Shown piece after piece: positions 44,149 to 52,445 of a stretch of 64,000 nucleotides of DNA (its first letter is position 1; each line of letters starts with the position of its first letter). The position numbers and the translations under genes are program-made. The DNA is from Proteobacteria bacterium SG_bin9 (lineage in GTDB: Bacteria; Pseudomonadota; Alphaproteobacteria; Rhizobiales; Xanthobacteraceae): positions 313,693 to 377,692 of the forward strand of contig LWDM01000023.1 in assembly GCA_002083525.1 (NCBI GenBank), given 5' to 3'. The notes under the pieces are model-generated. The model was not told where the DNA came from, made no database searches, and worked only from the letters and a program-made list of their open reading frames with translations.

Positions 44149-44744
44149 CAGGAGGTGGCCCGCAGCTGATCAGCCTTGCGCTCATCGGCAACAGCTTGCT
44201 CGAGCACTTGAAGTGTGCGCCGCAACCACGTTTTGACCGTGCCGACCGGCAGTCCAAATCGCTTTGCCAGCTGCTTGCGGCTTTCGCCTCGAATGTACGC
44301 GAGTGAAAGCAGTTCTTGTTTGAGCGGGGGCAGCTGCCGCAGCGCGTTGATCACCCGTGGTCGTGCGCGACCGTTCAAAAGCTCGTCAAACGCGTCTTCC
44401 CGAGTACTATCAGCGATCTGGTCATCAAGCTCGACTGTATTCATGCGTCGCGAGCGGACCAGATCTATCGCGGCGTTACGCGCGATCGTGACCATCCACG
44501 AAATTGGAGAGGCGATGCGTCCGTCGAACACCTCTGCTCGCTTCCACACCTTGGTGTAGACGTCTTGCAAGACGTCTTCTGCGTCTTCCGGCGTCGATAC
44601 GACGGTGAGAACGACACGCGACAGCTTGGTGTAGGTTCTCCGATAGACTTCGTTGAAGGCTGCGGCATCGCGATTGGCAGTGCGGTGCAGAAGCTCGACC
44701 AGCTCGGCGCGGACGACGTCAGGCGATTTAGCGAGGCATTTCAT
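44148..44744 (-). CDS. ECF RNA polymerase sigma factor (second one of the island)
   Basis: A 198-residue sigma factor with region 2 (FNEVYRRTYTKLSRVVLTVV, then PEDAEDVLQDVYTKVWKRAE and PISWMVTIARNAAIDLVRSR) and region 4 (LPPLKQELLSLAYIRGESRK, QLAKRFGLPVGTVKTWLRR). The frame is open to 44810, but that start lies on the -35 element of the promoter, so the ATG at 44744 is correct. No anti-sigma gene is next to it; instead it is coupled to the photolyase gene. Its promoter matches that of rpoE, so it looks like a downstream sigma factor under RpoE. Confidence 0.9.
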   Translation of the reverse strand: MKCLAKSPDVVRAELVELLHRTANRDAAAFNEVYRRTYTKLSRVVLTVVSTPEDAEDVLQDVYTKVWKRAEVFDGRIASPISWMVTIARNAAIDLVRSRRMNTVELDDQIADSTREDAFDELLNGRARPRVINALRQLPPLKQELLSLAYIRGESRKQLAKRFGLPVGTVKTWLRRTLQVLEQAVADERKADQLRATS

Positions 44745-44777
44745 CGGCCGACCACCTTGGAGCGAAGCGACCGGCTT

Positions 44778-44806
44778 ACTACGCAAGGGAGGGCGTTTTT
44801 GGATCA
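44778..44806 (-). promoter_or_regulatory. RpoE-type promoter of the ECF sigma/photolyase operon
   Basis: On the minus strand: TGATCC (44806-44801), 17 bases, CGTAGT (44783-44778). The expected transcription start is near 44771, about 27 bases before the sigma factor ATG. It matches four other sites of this island. Confidence 0.75.
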
Positions 44807-44834
44807 CCAATCCGCAAAATTTAGCTTGAACGAG

Positions 44835-44862
44835 TGATCCTGCAGCGCATCGGCGTCGTAAT
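44835..44862 (+). promoter_or_regulatory. RpoE-type promoter of the DUF2177 gene
   Basis: TGATCC (44835-44840), 16 bases, CGTAAT (44857-44862). The expected start is near 44869, about 22 bases before the ATG at 44891. It is back to back with the promoter of the sigma factor operon. Confidence 0.75.
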
Positions 44863-44890
44863 CAGCTCAGTCAGAGAAATGGAGCTGAAG

Positions 44891-45307
44891 ATGCGCGGAT
44901 TGCTGGTCGTTTATGCGGCGATCGTGGTGCCGTTACTGGCGTTGGACTTTGTTTGGCTCAAAACGATGTCGAGCCGTCTCTACCAACCGACGCTTGGCGA
45001 TATCCTAGCGCCCCAACCAAGCCTCTTGCCGGCGATTGTTTTCTATCTGCTCTATCCGGTCGCTTTGGCGGCGTTCGTGGTCTTTCCAGCGTTTCAGCGG
45101 GAAGATGTCTCCTACGCTTTTATCATGGGCGCTGGCTTCGGAATCGCAGCGCACGGTACTTACGCCCTGACCAATCACGCGGTGCTGCGCAACTGGTCAA
45201 CTACCCTCACCCTGGCCGACATCGGATGGGGCGCCTTTCTCGCGGCTGTTTGCTCCACGACTGGATATTTGATCGCGAGAAAGATGTTTACCGCTACAGG
45301 CGGATAA
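44891..45307 (+). CDS. DUF2177 family membrane protein
   Basis: A 138-residue inner-membrane protein with four predicted helices. The opening LLVVYAAIVVPLLALDFVWL and the block GAGFGIAAHGTYALTNHAVL, then TLTLADIGWGAFLAAV match the DUF2177 family. The function of this family is unknown. The ATG at 44891 has GGAG six bases before it and lies just after a TGATCC-N16-CGTA promoter, which excludes upstream starts near 44834. It converges with chrR, with a 14-bp overlap of the gene ends. Membership in the RpoE regulon suggests a role in membrane protection against oxidants. Confidence 0.88.
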   Translation: MRGLLVVYAAIVVPLLALDFVWLKTMSSRLYQPTLGDILAPQPSLLPAIVFYLLYPVALAAFVVFPAFQREDVSYAFIMGAGFGIAAHGTYALTNHAVLRNWSTTLTLADIGWGAFLAAVCSTTGYLIARKMFTATGG

Positions 45308-45932
45308 AGGGCTTCATCAGCCAACCAAGAATGCCGTCCGGCTCGAGCTCGCCAGTCATCGCTACCAGGCAAACACAGGGCTCGGCACCGCCCACCACGG
45401 GCTGGTGGTGCAACGTCTCGTCACCGTAGTCGAAGTCGCCGGCCGCGAAGCGGCCGCCTTCATGCGTAAATTCGCCGGTGATGACATGGGTTAGCTCAAC
45501 CCCGCTGTGCGTATGCTCGAGCATTCGCGTCCCGGGTTTTGAACGCAGGATAAACGCGCGCGAACGTGACGATGAGGCCAGAATAATCGGCCGCAGACTG
45601 ACGCCAGGCGCAATCCACTTCCAAGGCCCCATCTCGTAATGCGAAAGCACGGCAGGCAGATCATCTGAACCCTTCGCAGACGGCTCAGGTTTAGTCCGCG
45701 CGGTCATACGGGCTTCCTTACGGCGAGCGTCCGGTAGTGCCGCACCGCGCATAGCGGCGGGTGCAATACTCTCCAGCGACTCACCCGCGAGTTCTTCGAT
45801 CGCATGCACGAAGGCCTGACACTCTGGACATCGCGCGACGTGCGCCGCGACGACCAGATGTTCGCCATGATCGAGTCTACCCGTCGCAAAGGCGGATAGA
45901 AGCTCTTCCGATGGGTGGTGATGCACTGTCAT
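45294..45932 (-). CDS. chrR: Anti-sigma factor ChrR (zinc-binding, cupin)
   Basis: A 212-residue protein. The N-terminal anti-sigma domain has His6, His31, Cys35 and Cys38 (MTVHHHPSEELLSAFATGRL; HVARCPEC), the same positions as the zinc ligands of Rhodobacter sphaeroides ChrR. A cupin domain follows (KPGTRMLEHTHSGVELTHVI, then TGEFTHEGGRFAAGDF), also as in ChrR, where it is needed for the response to singlet oxygen. It should bind RpoE in the cytoplasm and release it on singlet oxygen. The start overlaps the stop of rpoE in an ATGA. Confidence 0.95.
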   Translation of the reverse strand: MTVHHHPSEELLSAFATGRLDHGEHLVVAAHVARCPECQAFVHAIEELAGESLESIAPAAMRGAALPDARRKEARMTARTKPEPSAKGSDDLPAVLSHYEMGPWKWIAPGVSLRPIILASSSRSRAFILRSKPGTRMLEHTHSGVELTHVITGEFTHEGGRFAAGDFDYGDETLHHQPVVGGAEPCVCLVAMTGELEPDGILGWLMKPFIRL

Positions 45933-46561
45933 TTGAATTCGTCCAACAATGTCTTTAATCGCTTCGTTGCAAGTCTTAGCCGAGATTTGACCGTGCCCAG
46001 AGGTATTTGGAGCTCTTTGGCGATTTCTGCATGCGGCCGTCCTTCGAAGAAGGAAAGCTTGATCACCCTCACCTGATCTTCAGTCAGAGCAGCAACAGCG
46101 CTTTCCACCCGAGATACCGTCTCGCTTTGCTCGGCGACGCCATCCGGACCCATATCTTGGTCTGGAACGTACTCGGCGTCGGCGTCTGGTACGGTCAGAA
46201 CCTCCCGGCCGCGCCGCCGAATGAAGTCAATCCGCCGATTGCGCGCGATCGTGTAGATCCATGCGGGAGCGCTGCCGGCAAGTGGATCAAATTGTTCCGC
46301 TTTGCGCCACAATGTCAGCAACGTCTCTTGGGCGATCTCCTCCGCAGCTTCCTCCGGCAAGCCGTTGCTCAGCATCAGCGACTTCACGCGCGGCGCAAAG
46401 TGCAGGAACAAAAGCTTGAACGATGCGCGGTCTTGGCGCCGCGCAACGTCAACGATGAGATCCGCCCATTCCACCTGGCCTTTGGGCTCCTTCTCCCGAC
46501 CGCAGGAAGCTGTCCGCGGCGCAGGTTTCTCAAAGCCTTCGTGGACAACCTGCACCGTCAT
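45929..46561 (-). CDS. rpoE: ECF sigma factor RpoE (ECF11 type)
   Basis: A 210-residue sigma factor. Region 2 has FKLLFLHFAPRVKSLMLSNG, EEAAEEIAQETLLTLWRKAE and PAWIYTIARNRRIDFIRRR; region 4 has ALTEDQVRVIKLSFFEGRPH and AEIAKELQIPLGTVKSRLRL. The partner is chrR, coupled by a 4-bp overlap, which is the hallmark of the ECF11 group. In R. sphaeroides this pair controls the singlet-oxygen response. Its promoter has the same pattern as four neighbours, consistent with positive autoregulation. It is probably the master regulator of the island between 42.6 and 55.8 kb. Confidence 0.95.
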   Translation of the reverse strand: MTVQVVHEGFEKPAPRTASCGREKEPKGQVEWADLIVDVARRQDRASFKLLFLHFAPRVKSLMLSNGLPEEAAEEIAQETLLTLWRKAEQFDPLAGSAPAWIYTIARNRRIDFIRRRGREVLTVPDADAEYVPDQDMGPDGVAEQSETVSRVESAVAALTEDQVRVIKLSFFEGRPHAEIAKELQIPLGTVKSRLRLATKRLKTLLDEFK

Positions 46562-46596
46562 TGCTTTAGACGCCGCCTGTTTGGTTTGACCATGAG

Positions 46597-46624
46597 GATA
46601 CGCTGAGGGGCAAGGATTGGATCA
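46597..46624 (-). promoter_or_regulatory. RpoE-type autoregulated promoter of rpoE-chrR
   Basis: Minus strand: TGATCC (46624-46619), 16 bases, CGTATC (46602-46597). The expected start is near 46590, about 29 bases before the rpoE ATG. The TGATCC element is the known -35 box of R. sphaeroides RpoE promoters. Confidence 0.8.
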
Positions 46625-46680
46625 CGGGCAAAGCAAACTTTTCTTGCCAAAATGCCTGATCGTTCAGTTTGTTGCCTGTG

Positions 46681-47472
46681 CTATCGAAATCGCTGGAGTG
46701 GCCACCCTGCATTGGCCTGACTGAAAAAGAACAGCGTGGTGACTACCCATAGGATCGCAAACACGACGACGCACACGATCGCGAATGTGGGACGCAAAGC
46801 GTGGCTAACAACGGCCGCAAAAGCCGGCACCGATTGCATCATATGGGTCGCGAAGAAATGGGGAACGCGTCGGTCGCCAACGGTTAGCGACCAGCCAGTT
46901 ATCGGCATGCGCAGCGCAGCCTCCGTCTCGCTGCCCACATGGTGGTTGAGAGCTCCTCCCATGCGAAACGCGGTGATCAGGGTGAGGATGCTGCCGCCGA
47001 TCAAACCAACCGCAATACCGATACGAAGGGCTGGGTTCAGGCCTTGCCCGTCGGTGATAGCAGCCCAGCCGACCGCAAACGCCGACATCGTGATGACAAC
47101 GGCGCCGCCGGCCATCATCACGTACATCCAAAACAGAAACGGCGTCGAAAGATTGAAGTGGGATGCTTGCTGACGGGCAGCTTGGATAATGATGTAGGCC
47201 ATTTCGAACGCAGTGCAGGCAGCGGACGCTATCGCGATGTACCGCAGCCAAGAGCTGGCGCGCGCCGGCTCGTCAAGAAGTCCCATGATGAAGGCGAGAG
47301 TCGCGAAATGCAGTGCCAACGACACTTCAAATTTGAGCGGCTTGGCCCAAACGCTCTCGCGGTCGATCGTGCGTACGTCAATCCACGAAGCCACGAGGCT
47401 CACGGCAAACAAGATCAGCAACGCCCCGACTGTCCACCACCACCACTGCTCCGCCCGCCCCAGGTGTGCCAT
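46681..47472 (-). CDS. Multi-pass membrane protein of unknown function
   Basis: A 263-residue protein with about seven transmembrane helices (for example WWWWTVGALLILFAVSLVAS, then LRYIAIASAACTAFEMAYII and AIVCVVVFAILWVVTTLFFF). Charged and His residues lie between them (MGGALNHHVG; VPHFFATHMMQS), which may bind a cofactor such as heme. I do not recognise the family. It begins 10 bp after folE on the same strand and is thus under the same RpoE-type promoter. A link to membrane redox defence is inferred. Confidence 0.78.
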   Translation of the reverse strand: MAHLGRAEQWWWWTVGALLILFAVSLVASWIDVRTIDRESVWAKPLKFEVSLALHFATLAFIMGLLDEPARASSWLRYIAIASAACTAFEMAYIIIQAARQQASHFNLSTPFLFWMYVMMAGGAVVITMSAFAVGWAAITDGQGLNPALRIGIAVGLIGGSILTLITAFRMGGALNHHVGSETEAALRMPITGWSLTVGDRRVPHFFATHMMQSVPAFAAVVSHALRPTFAIVCVVVFAILWVVTTLFFFSQANAGWPLQRFR

Positions 47473-47482
47473 TGCCTGTTCC

Positions 47483-48112
47483 TTATGGTCCCGTCACCGT
47501 CCCATTCGGAATCATCGCCAGAAACTCTTGGCGGCTGATCGGGTTGTCCCGGAAGCAGCCAAGCATGCGGCTCGTTACGAGATCGACATCGTGCTTGCGA
47601 ACGCCGCGCGCGGAGATGCAGAAGTGTGTCGCTTTAAGCACGACGGCGACGCCATGAGGCTTGAGCACGTCTTCGATGGTGTTGGCGATTTGCGCGGTTA
47701 GGCGCTCCTGAATCTGCAGCCGCTTGGCATAGGCTTCGACGACCCGCGCGAGCTTGGAAATCCCGACCACACGATTGCTCGGCACATAGGCGACCCAAGC
47801 CCGGCCCACGATCGGGGCCATGTGGTGCTCGCAATGGCTATGAAACGGGATGTTGCGCAGCACGATCATCTCGTCGTAGCCGTCCGTTTCATGAAACGTC
47901 CGTGCTAGGAACTTCCGCGGGTCGTCGCCATACCCCGAAAAGTAGTCTTGGAACGCCCGCACCATACGTTTGGGCGTGTCACGCAGGCCGTCCCGTGAGG
48001 AATCTTCCCCGATCCAGTCAAAGATGGTTCGGAAAGCCATCTCTGCAGCTTTAATCGATTTTGCGGAGGATCGCGGGGCGCGTGATGGCACCCGCCGAGC
48101 TGGTTTGTTCAT
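47483..48112 (-). CDS. folE: GTP cyclohydrolase I
   Basis: A 209-residue enzyme of the type I family. The core has IVLRNIPFHSHCEHHMAPIV with the zinc and active-site Cys/His, VVGISKLARVVEAYAKRLQI, and the second Cys in HFCISARGV. It opens the GTP ring to dihydroneopterin triphosphate, the first step to folates and pterins. The ATG at 48112 falls on the predicted transcription start, giving a leaderless mRNA; ATG 48040 (MAFRTIFDWIG) is an alternative. It forms an operon with an unknown membrane protein. It may serve to raise folate or pterin, perhaps for a photolyase antenna or antioxidant, under light stress. Confidence 0.93.
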   Translation of the reverse strand: MNKPARRVPSRAPRSSAKSIKAAEMAFRTIFDWIGEDSSRDGLRDTPKRMVRAFQDYFSGYGDDPRKFLARTFHETDGYDEMIVLRNIPFHSHCEHHMAPIVGRAWVAYVPSNRVVGISKLARVVEAYAKRLQIQERLTAQIANTIEDVLKPHGVAVVLKATHFCISARGVRKHDVDLVTSRMLGCFRDNPISRQEFLAMIPNGTVTGP

Positions 48113-48118
48113 GCCCCT

Positions 48119-48146
48119 GATACGAATGCGGTCGCTCGATGGATCA
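48119..48146 (-). promoter_or_regulatory. RpoE-type promoter of the folE operon
   Basis: Minus strand: TGATCC (48146-48141), 16 bases, CGTATC (48124-48119). The predicted start is close to 48112, the A of the folE ATG. Confidence 0.75.
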
Positions 48147-48262
48147 CTGCTGAAGGGAATCTTTTCCGCGCACAGGCAGGCCTGTATTCGCTAGATTGAC
48201 AACAGGCGCTGGTTGCCATCCTTCAATGTACCCTGGTTCGAAAGCCTGATAGTCCCCTTGAT

Positions 48263-49486
48263 ATGACGATCGACACTTCAAGCTTACCGAAAGATCATTC
48301 CACGTCCTTTGACGTAATCGTTGTCGGCGGAGGCCTTTCCGGCGGTCTGATTGCATGGCGGTTGTCGCGGCAGGTGCCACAGCTGCGCGTGGCAGTGGTT
48401 GAAAGTCAGCCCCATTTGGGCGGCAATCATACGTGGTGTTTTTTCGATTCCGATTTGGCACCAGAGCTACGGACGGCAATCGCGCCGTTGGTGGCTTACC
48501 GCTGGGACCGTTACGACGTTCGGTTTCCGTCGTTGGAGCGTACTTTGCAGACCCCCTACTCTGCAGTCACGTCGGATCGGTTCAATCGTGTGTTGCGGGC
48601 TGATCTCGCCGCGGGCTCAATTTTTCAAAGTCATGCGGAGCAGATAGGGCTTTCGTCGGTTACGCTCGGTAATGGAAACGTTCTGCACGCTCCATGTGTG
48701 ATTGATGCCCGCGGTGCGCGGGACGTACCTTACCTCGCGCTCGGTTTCCAAAAGTTCGTTGCATTGGAAGTTGAAGTCGACCAGCCGCACCGGTTGCAAT
48801 GTCCCGTCATCATGGATGCGACCATTCCGCAACACGACGGTTACCGTTTTTTTTACAGCCTCCCCCTCACGGCGACGCGGCTGCTGATCTACGACACGTA
48901 TTACAGCGACGGCCGCGAGTTGGCCCGCGAAGCGCTTGAACAGCGCATCCGCAGCTACATTGATGACAACGGTTGGACAATACAGCGGATCTGCCGCGAA
49001 GAGCACGGCGTGCTCCCCATTGTCTTGGCTGGGGACGCGGAACAGCTGGATCGCAGCGCTAGCGCCGGTGTGCCAACCGTCGGACTTGCTGCGGCTTTGT
49101 TTCACCCCACGACCGGCTATTCCCTGCCCGACGCCGTGCGCACCGCCGATTTGATTACCCGTGCGGCCGCCGCCGGGCCCCTCACGACGGACAAAGTGAG
49201 GCAGCTCATTCTCGAAACGGTGCGCTCCACTTGGCAGCAGCGCAGCTTCTATCGACTGCTCAATCGGATGTTGTTCCGGGCCGCGGCGCCCTCAGCGCGC
49301 TATCAGGTGCTCGAGCGCTTTTACAGATTGGACGTTGGATTGATACAACGCTTCTACGCCGCGCGGCTGACCAAGTTAGACCAATTGCGGGTGGTCATTG
49401 GCAAACCGCCCGTGCCGCTCGGTCGAGCGCTTGGCGTATTGTCCGAGAGGGATTTGTTGAAGCAGGAAGGAATTGGATCGCCATGA
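48263..49486 (+). CDS. crtY: Lycopene beta-cyclase
   Basis: A 407-residue flavoprotein of the CrtY type. It has the dinucleotide-binding VVGGGLSGGLIAWRLS, the LGGNHTWCFFDSDL block, VIDARGARD and the FHPTTGYSLPDAVR segment of this family. It cyclises lycopene to beta-carotene in or at the membrane. It is the first gene of crtY-crtI-crtB; each pair of genes overlaps in an ATGA. No TGATCC element is seen before it, unlike the crtE operon, so its promoter may be different. The gap to folE is 150 bp. Confidence 0.94.
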   Translation: MTIDTSSLPKDHSTSFDVIVVGGGLSGGLIAWRLSRQVPQLRVAVVESQPHLGGNHTWCFFDSDLAPELRTAIAPLVAYRWDRYDVRFPSLERTLQTPYSAVTSDRFNRVLRADLAAGSIFQSHAEQIGLSSVTLGNGNVLHAPCVIDARGARDVPYLALGFQKFVALEVEVDQPHRLQCPVIMDATIPQHDGYRFFYSLPLTATRLLIYDTYYSDGRELAREALEQRIRSYIDDNGWTIQRICREEHGVLPIVLAGDAEQLDRSASAGVPTVGLAAALFHPTTGYSLPDAVRTADLITRAAAAGPLTTDKVRQLILETVRSTWQQRSFYRLLNRMLFRAAAPSARYQVLERFYRLDVGLIQRFYAARLTKLDQLRVVIGKPPVPLGRALGVLSERDLLKQEGIGSP

Positions 49487-50985
49487 GCGCCGCGGATGCT
49501 GTCGTCATTGGTTCGGGCTTTGGTGGCTTGGCGCTCGCCATCCGCCTGCAGAGTGCCGGGCTCAAGACGATCCTGCTCGAGCGTCGCGACAAACCTGGCG
49601 GACGGGCCTACGTCTACCGTGACGATGGTTTCACCTTTGACGCGGGTCCAACCGTAATTACGGACCCAACCTGCCTTGAGGAACTCTTTGCGCTGTCTGG
49701 TCGCAAAATGGACGACTACGTCAAACTGCTTCCGATCACCCCGTTCTATCAGCTTCGATGGGAAGACGGCGTCGTCTTCGACTACGTCAATGACCAAAAC
49801 GAGTTGAACCGACAGATTGCGGCGCTTAATCCAAAGGATGTCGGGGGCTATCACCGCTTCCAGCGATATTCCGAGGCGCTCTTGCAGGAGGGCTACATCA
49901 AACTCGGTCATGTCCCCTTCCCCGACTTTCGGTCGATGGTGAGGGTCGCGCCTCAATTGGTCACGTTACAGAGCTATCGATCCGTTTACAGTATGGTGGC
50001 TCGATTTATCGACGACGATCATCTGCGACAGGCCTTTAGCTTTCACTCGTTGCTCGTTGGCGGCAACCCGTTCAAGACCTCTGCCATCTATGCATTGATC
50101 CACGCGCTGGAGCGCAAATGGGGCGTATGGTTTGCTCAAGGCGGCACGGGCGCGCTGATCGAAGGGATGGTGCGGCTTTACAAAGATCTCGGGGGTTCGA
50201 TTCATTTGAATGCCGAAGTCGCAAAAATCGAGACGGCGGAAGGCCGCGCGCGCGGGGTGACCACCAAGAGTGGTGATCGGTTTACCGCGTCTATCGTCGC
50301 CAGCAATGCAGACGTCATGCATACTTACGGCGGTTTGCTTGCCGAGGAACCGCGTGCACAACGGACCACGAAGTATCTTAGCGGCCGCCGGTACAGCATG
50401 TCGCTGTTCGTCATCTATTTCGGTCTGCGCCGCACCCATCCTCACCTGAAGCATCACATTGTAATGTTCGGCAAGCGCTATCGTGACCTCATTCAAGAGA
50501 TTTTCAACGGCCCGCAACTGCCCGACGACTTCTCGTTGTACCTGCACGCGCCGTCTGTCACTGATCCATCGTTGGCGCCGGCAGGGTCGAGCGCTTACTA
50601 TGTCCTGTCACCTGTGCCCCATCTGGGCGCCGCCGATGTCGATTGGTCCGTTGAGGGACCGCGCTATCGAGACCGCATTCTTGCCTACATCGAGAAGCAC
50701 CTCATCCCTGACTTGCGAAAGGATCTGGTGACCTGCCGAATCTTCACGCCAGAGAACTTCAAACACGATCTGAATGCGCATCTTGGGTCTGCATTCTCGT
50801 TGGAGCCGATCCTTACGCAAAGCGCTTACTTCCGCGCGCATAACGAAGATACGCGGATCGGCGGCCTGTATCTTGTTGGCGCGGGCACCCATCCAGGCGC
50901 GGGCGTTCCGGGTGTTGTCGCTTCGGCCAAAGCGACCGCAGGCATTATCCTTGGCAACCGCGCCCGCGCGGGAGCCGTTGCATGA
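49483..50985 (+). CDS. crtI: Phytoene desaturase
   Basis: A 500-residue FAD-dependent enzyme. The opening is AVVIGSGFGGLALAIRLQSA, then LLERRDKPGGRAYVYRDDGF and FDAGPTVITDP; the C-terminal signature is GGLYLVGAGTHPGAGVPGVV. It converts phytoene to lycopene in four desaturations. A longer frame starts at 49231, but the ATG at 49483 overlaps the crtY stop and matches the family. It is coupled to crtB by another ATGA overlap. Confidence 0.96.
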   Translation: MSAADAVVIGSGFGGLALAIRLQSAGLKTILLERRDKPGGRAYVYRDDGFTFDAGPTVITDPTCLEELFALSGRKMDDYVKLLPITPFYQLRWEDGVVFDYVNDQNELNRQIAALNPKDVGGYHRFQRYSEALLQEGYIKLGHVPFPDFRSMVRVAPQLVTLQSYRSVYSMVARFIDDDHLRQAFSFHSLLVGGNPFKTSAIYALIHALERKWGVWFAQGGTGALIEGMVRLYKDLGGSIHLNAEVAKIETAEGRARGVTTKSGDRFTASIVASNADVMHTYGGLLAEEPRAQRTTKYLSGRRYSMSLFVIYFGLRRTHPHLKHHIVMFGKRYRDLIQEIFNGPQLPDDFSLYLHAPSVTDPSLAPAGSSAYYVLSPVPHLGAADVDWSVEGPRYRDRILAYIEKHLIPDLRKDLVTCRIFTPENFKHDLNAHLGSAFSLEPILTQSAYFRAHNEDTRIGGLYLVGAGTHPGAGVPGVVASAKATAGIILGNRARAGAVA

Positions 50986-51950
50986 GTGCGCCGGATGATG
51001 AGCTTGGCGCACTCGCCGCACAAATCATCAAAACGGGCTCGAAAAGCTTTGCCGCCGCCGCAAAACTGTTTCCTGCCGAAACACGCACCAGTGCCCATTT
51101 GCTTTATGCTTGGTGTCGCCATTGCGACGATGTGATCGATGGCCAGACTCTTGGCTTTGAAAGTGGCGAAGCCGGGCGGCACGACCCTGCGCGCGCGCTC
51201 GATCAGCTTCGTATCCAAACAAAAAGAGCCATCGCAGGCGCGACGATGGATGACCCGATTTTCGAGGCGCTCAAGCGGGTCTGTGCGAAGCACGAGATAC
51301 CCGCCGCCTATCCCCTAGCGTTGCTCGACGGCTTCCAGATGGACGTTGAAAACCGCACGTATGCATCTCTCAACGAGACCCTCACCTATTGTTACCATGT
51401 CGCCGGCGTGGTCGGCATCATGATGAGCATGATCATGGGCGCCCGCGAGGAAACCGTGCTCGATCGCGCAAACGATCTCGGTCTGGCGTTCCAGCTTTCC
51501 AATATTGCTCGGGACGTTCTGGACGACGCCAAGCTTGATCGCGTGTATTTGCCGGCGGAATGGTTGAGCGAAGTTGGTGTTGAAGCGATGCCCGCGGCAA
51601 TCCTGGCACCCGATAACCGCTCAAGGCTTAGCCAAGTTGCCCGGCGGCTCGTTGACGAGGCCGAAAAATACTACGACTCGAGTCTTCATGGCCTCGAGCA
51701 CCTCGATTTGCGGTCAGCGTGGGCGATTGCGGCAGCTCATTCGATCTACCGCAAGATCGGCAAACGGGTCGTCGAACGAGGCGCCGACGCTTGGGACACG
51801 CGCAGCGCGACCTCTAAAGTAGAAAAGCTGGGCAGCGTCGTCAGTGCTGCTGGCACGGCTTTGTATGCGCATTCATTGGGTAAATTGAGCCAGCCCGAAC
51901 CGCGGGCCGGCTTATGGACGCGGCCTCTCGTCGAGCAGCGGATCTCCTGA
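50982..51950 (+). CDS. crtB: Phytoene synthase
   Basis: A 322-residue prenyl synthase. The two Asp-rich motifs are CRHCDDVIDGQ and the second region LAFQLSNIARDVLDDAKLDR; YLPAEWL is also typical. It joins two geranylgeranyl diphosphates into phytoene. It is the last gene of the crtYIB operon and its end overlaps the end of crtZ on the other strand by 39 bp, so the two transcripts must be complementary at their 3' ends. Confidence 0.95.
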   Translation: MSAPDDELGALAAQIIKTGSKSFAAAAKLFPAETRTSAHLLYAWCRHCDDVIDGQTLGFESGEAGRHDPARALDQLRIQTKRAIAGATMDDPIFEALKRVCAKHEIPAAYPLALLDGFQMDVENRTYASLNETLTYCYHVAGVVGIMMSMIMGAREETVLDRANDLGLAFQLSNIARDVLDDAKLDRVYLPAEWLSEVGVEAMPAAILAPDNRSRLSQVARRLVDEAEKYYDSSLHGLEHLDLRSAWAIAAAHSIYRKIGKRVVERGADAWDTRSATSKVEKLGSVVSAAGTALYAHSLGKLSQPEPRAGLWTRPLVEQRIS

Positions 51951-52445
51951 CGGTCGTTCGGCTGCTCCAAGCGGTCCGCCGTGAAGCTGGCGCAGCCGCG
52001 CCATCAATTCAGCGACCGACGACGCATAAAGGAACCCGAAGGAAACACACCCCTCCTTCGTATGGACCGCGTGGTGAAGCCGGTGCGCTTGAACCAACCG
52101 TTTGAGATATGGGTTACGCGGCACATGGCGGAACGGCCAGCGCTGATGCACCAAGCCATCATGGACGACAAAATACAGAAGCCCGTAAGCGGCCATGCCG
52201 ACGCCGATCCACAACACCAAGCTGTTGTAGGTGGAGCCCAGCCAGATCAAAAAAATCGACGGAAGTGCAAAGACGACCGCGTAGAGATCGTTGGTTTCAA
52301 ACGTGCCCTCGGTTTCGACGTGGTGGCTCTCATGCCATCCCCAACCCCAGCCATGCATGATGTAGCGATGCGTGAGATTGGCAACAAGTTCCATGACCGC
52401 AACTGTAGCGATCACGACGGTGGCGGCGATCAGAAAGTTGATCAT
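51912..52445 (-). CDS. crtZ: Beta-carotene hydroxylase
   Basis: A 177-residue membrane di-iron hydroxylase. The histidine clusters are HRYIMHGWGWGWHESHH, HDGLVHQRW and HRLHHAVH, as in CrtZ. It adds hydroxyl groups to the beta rings, giving zeaxanthin from beta-carotene. The ATG at 52445 overlaps the stop of the ABC permease gene, so the long upstream frame is not used. No crtW ketolase is seen in the window, so the predicted end product here is zeaxanthin or a derivative. Confidence 0.94.
   Translation of the reverse strand: MINFLIAATVVIATVAVMELVANLTHRYIMHGWGWGWHESHHVETEGTFETNDLYAVVFALPSIFLIWLGSTYNSLVLWIGVGMAAYGLLYFVVHDGLVHQRWPFRHVPRNPYLKRLVQAHRLHHAVHTKEGCVSFGFLYASSVAELMARLRQLHGGPLGAAERPSGDPLLDERPRP

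Noticed and set aside
48196..48225. TTGACA hexamer upstream of crtY as a housekeeping promoter
   Set aside because: No acceptable -10 element follows at 16-18 bases, so it cannot be supported.
49231..49482. Upstream extension of the crtI frame
   Set aside because: It lies inside crtY; the ATG at 49483 overlaps the crtY stop and begins the FAD motif as in the family.
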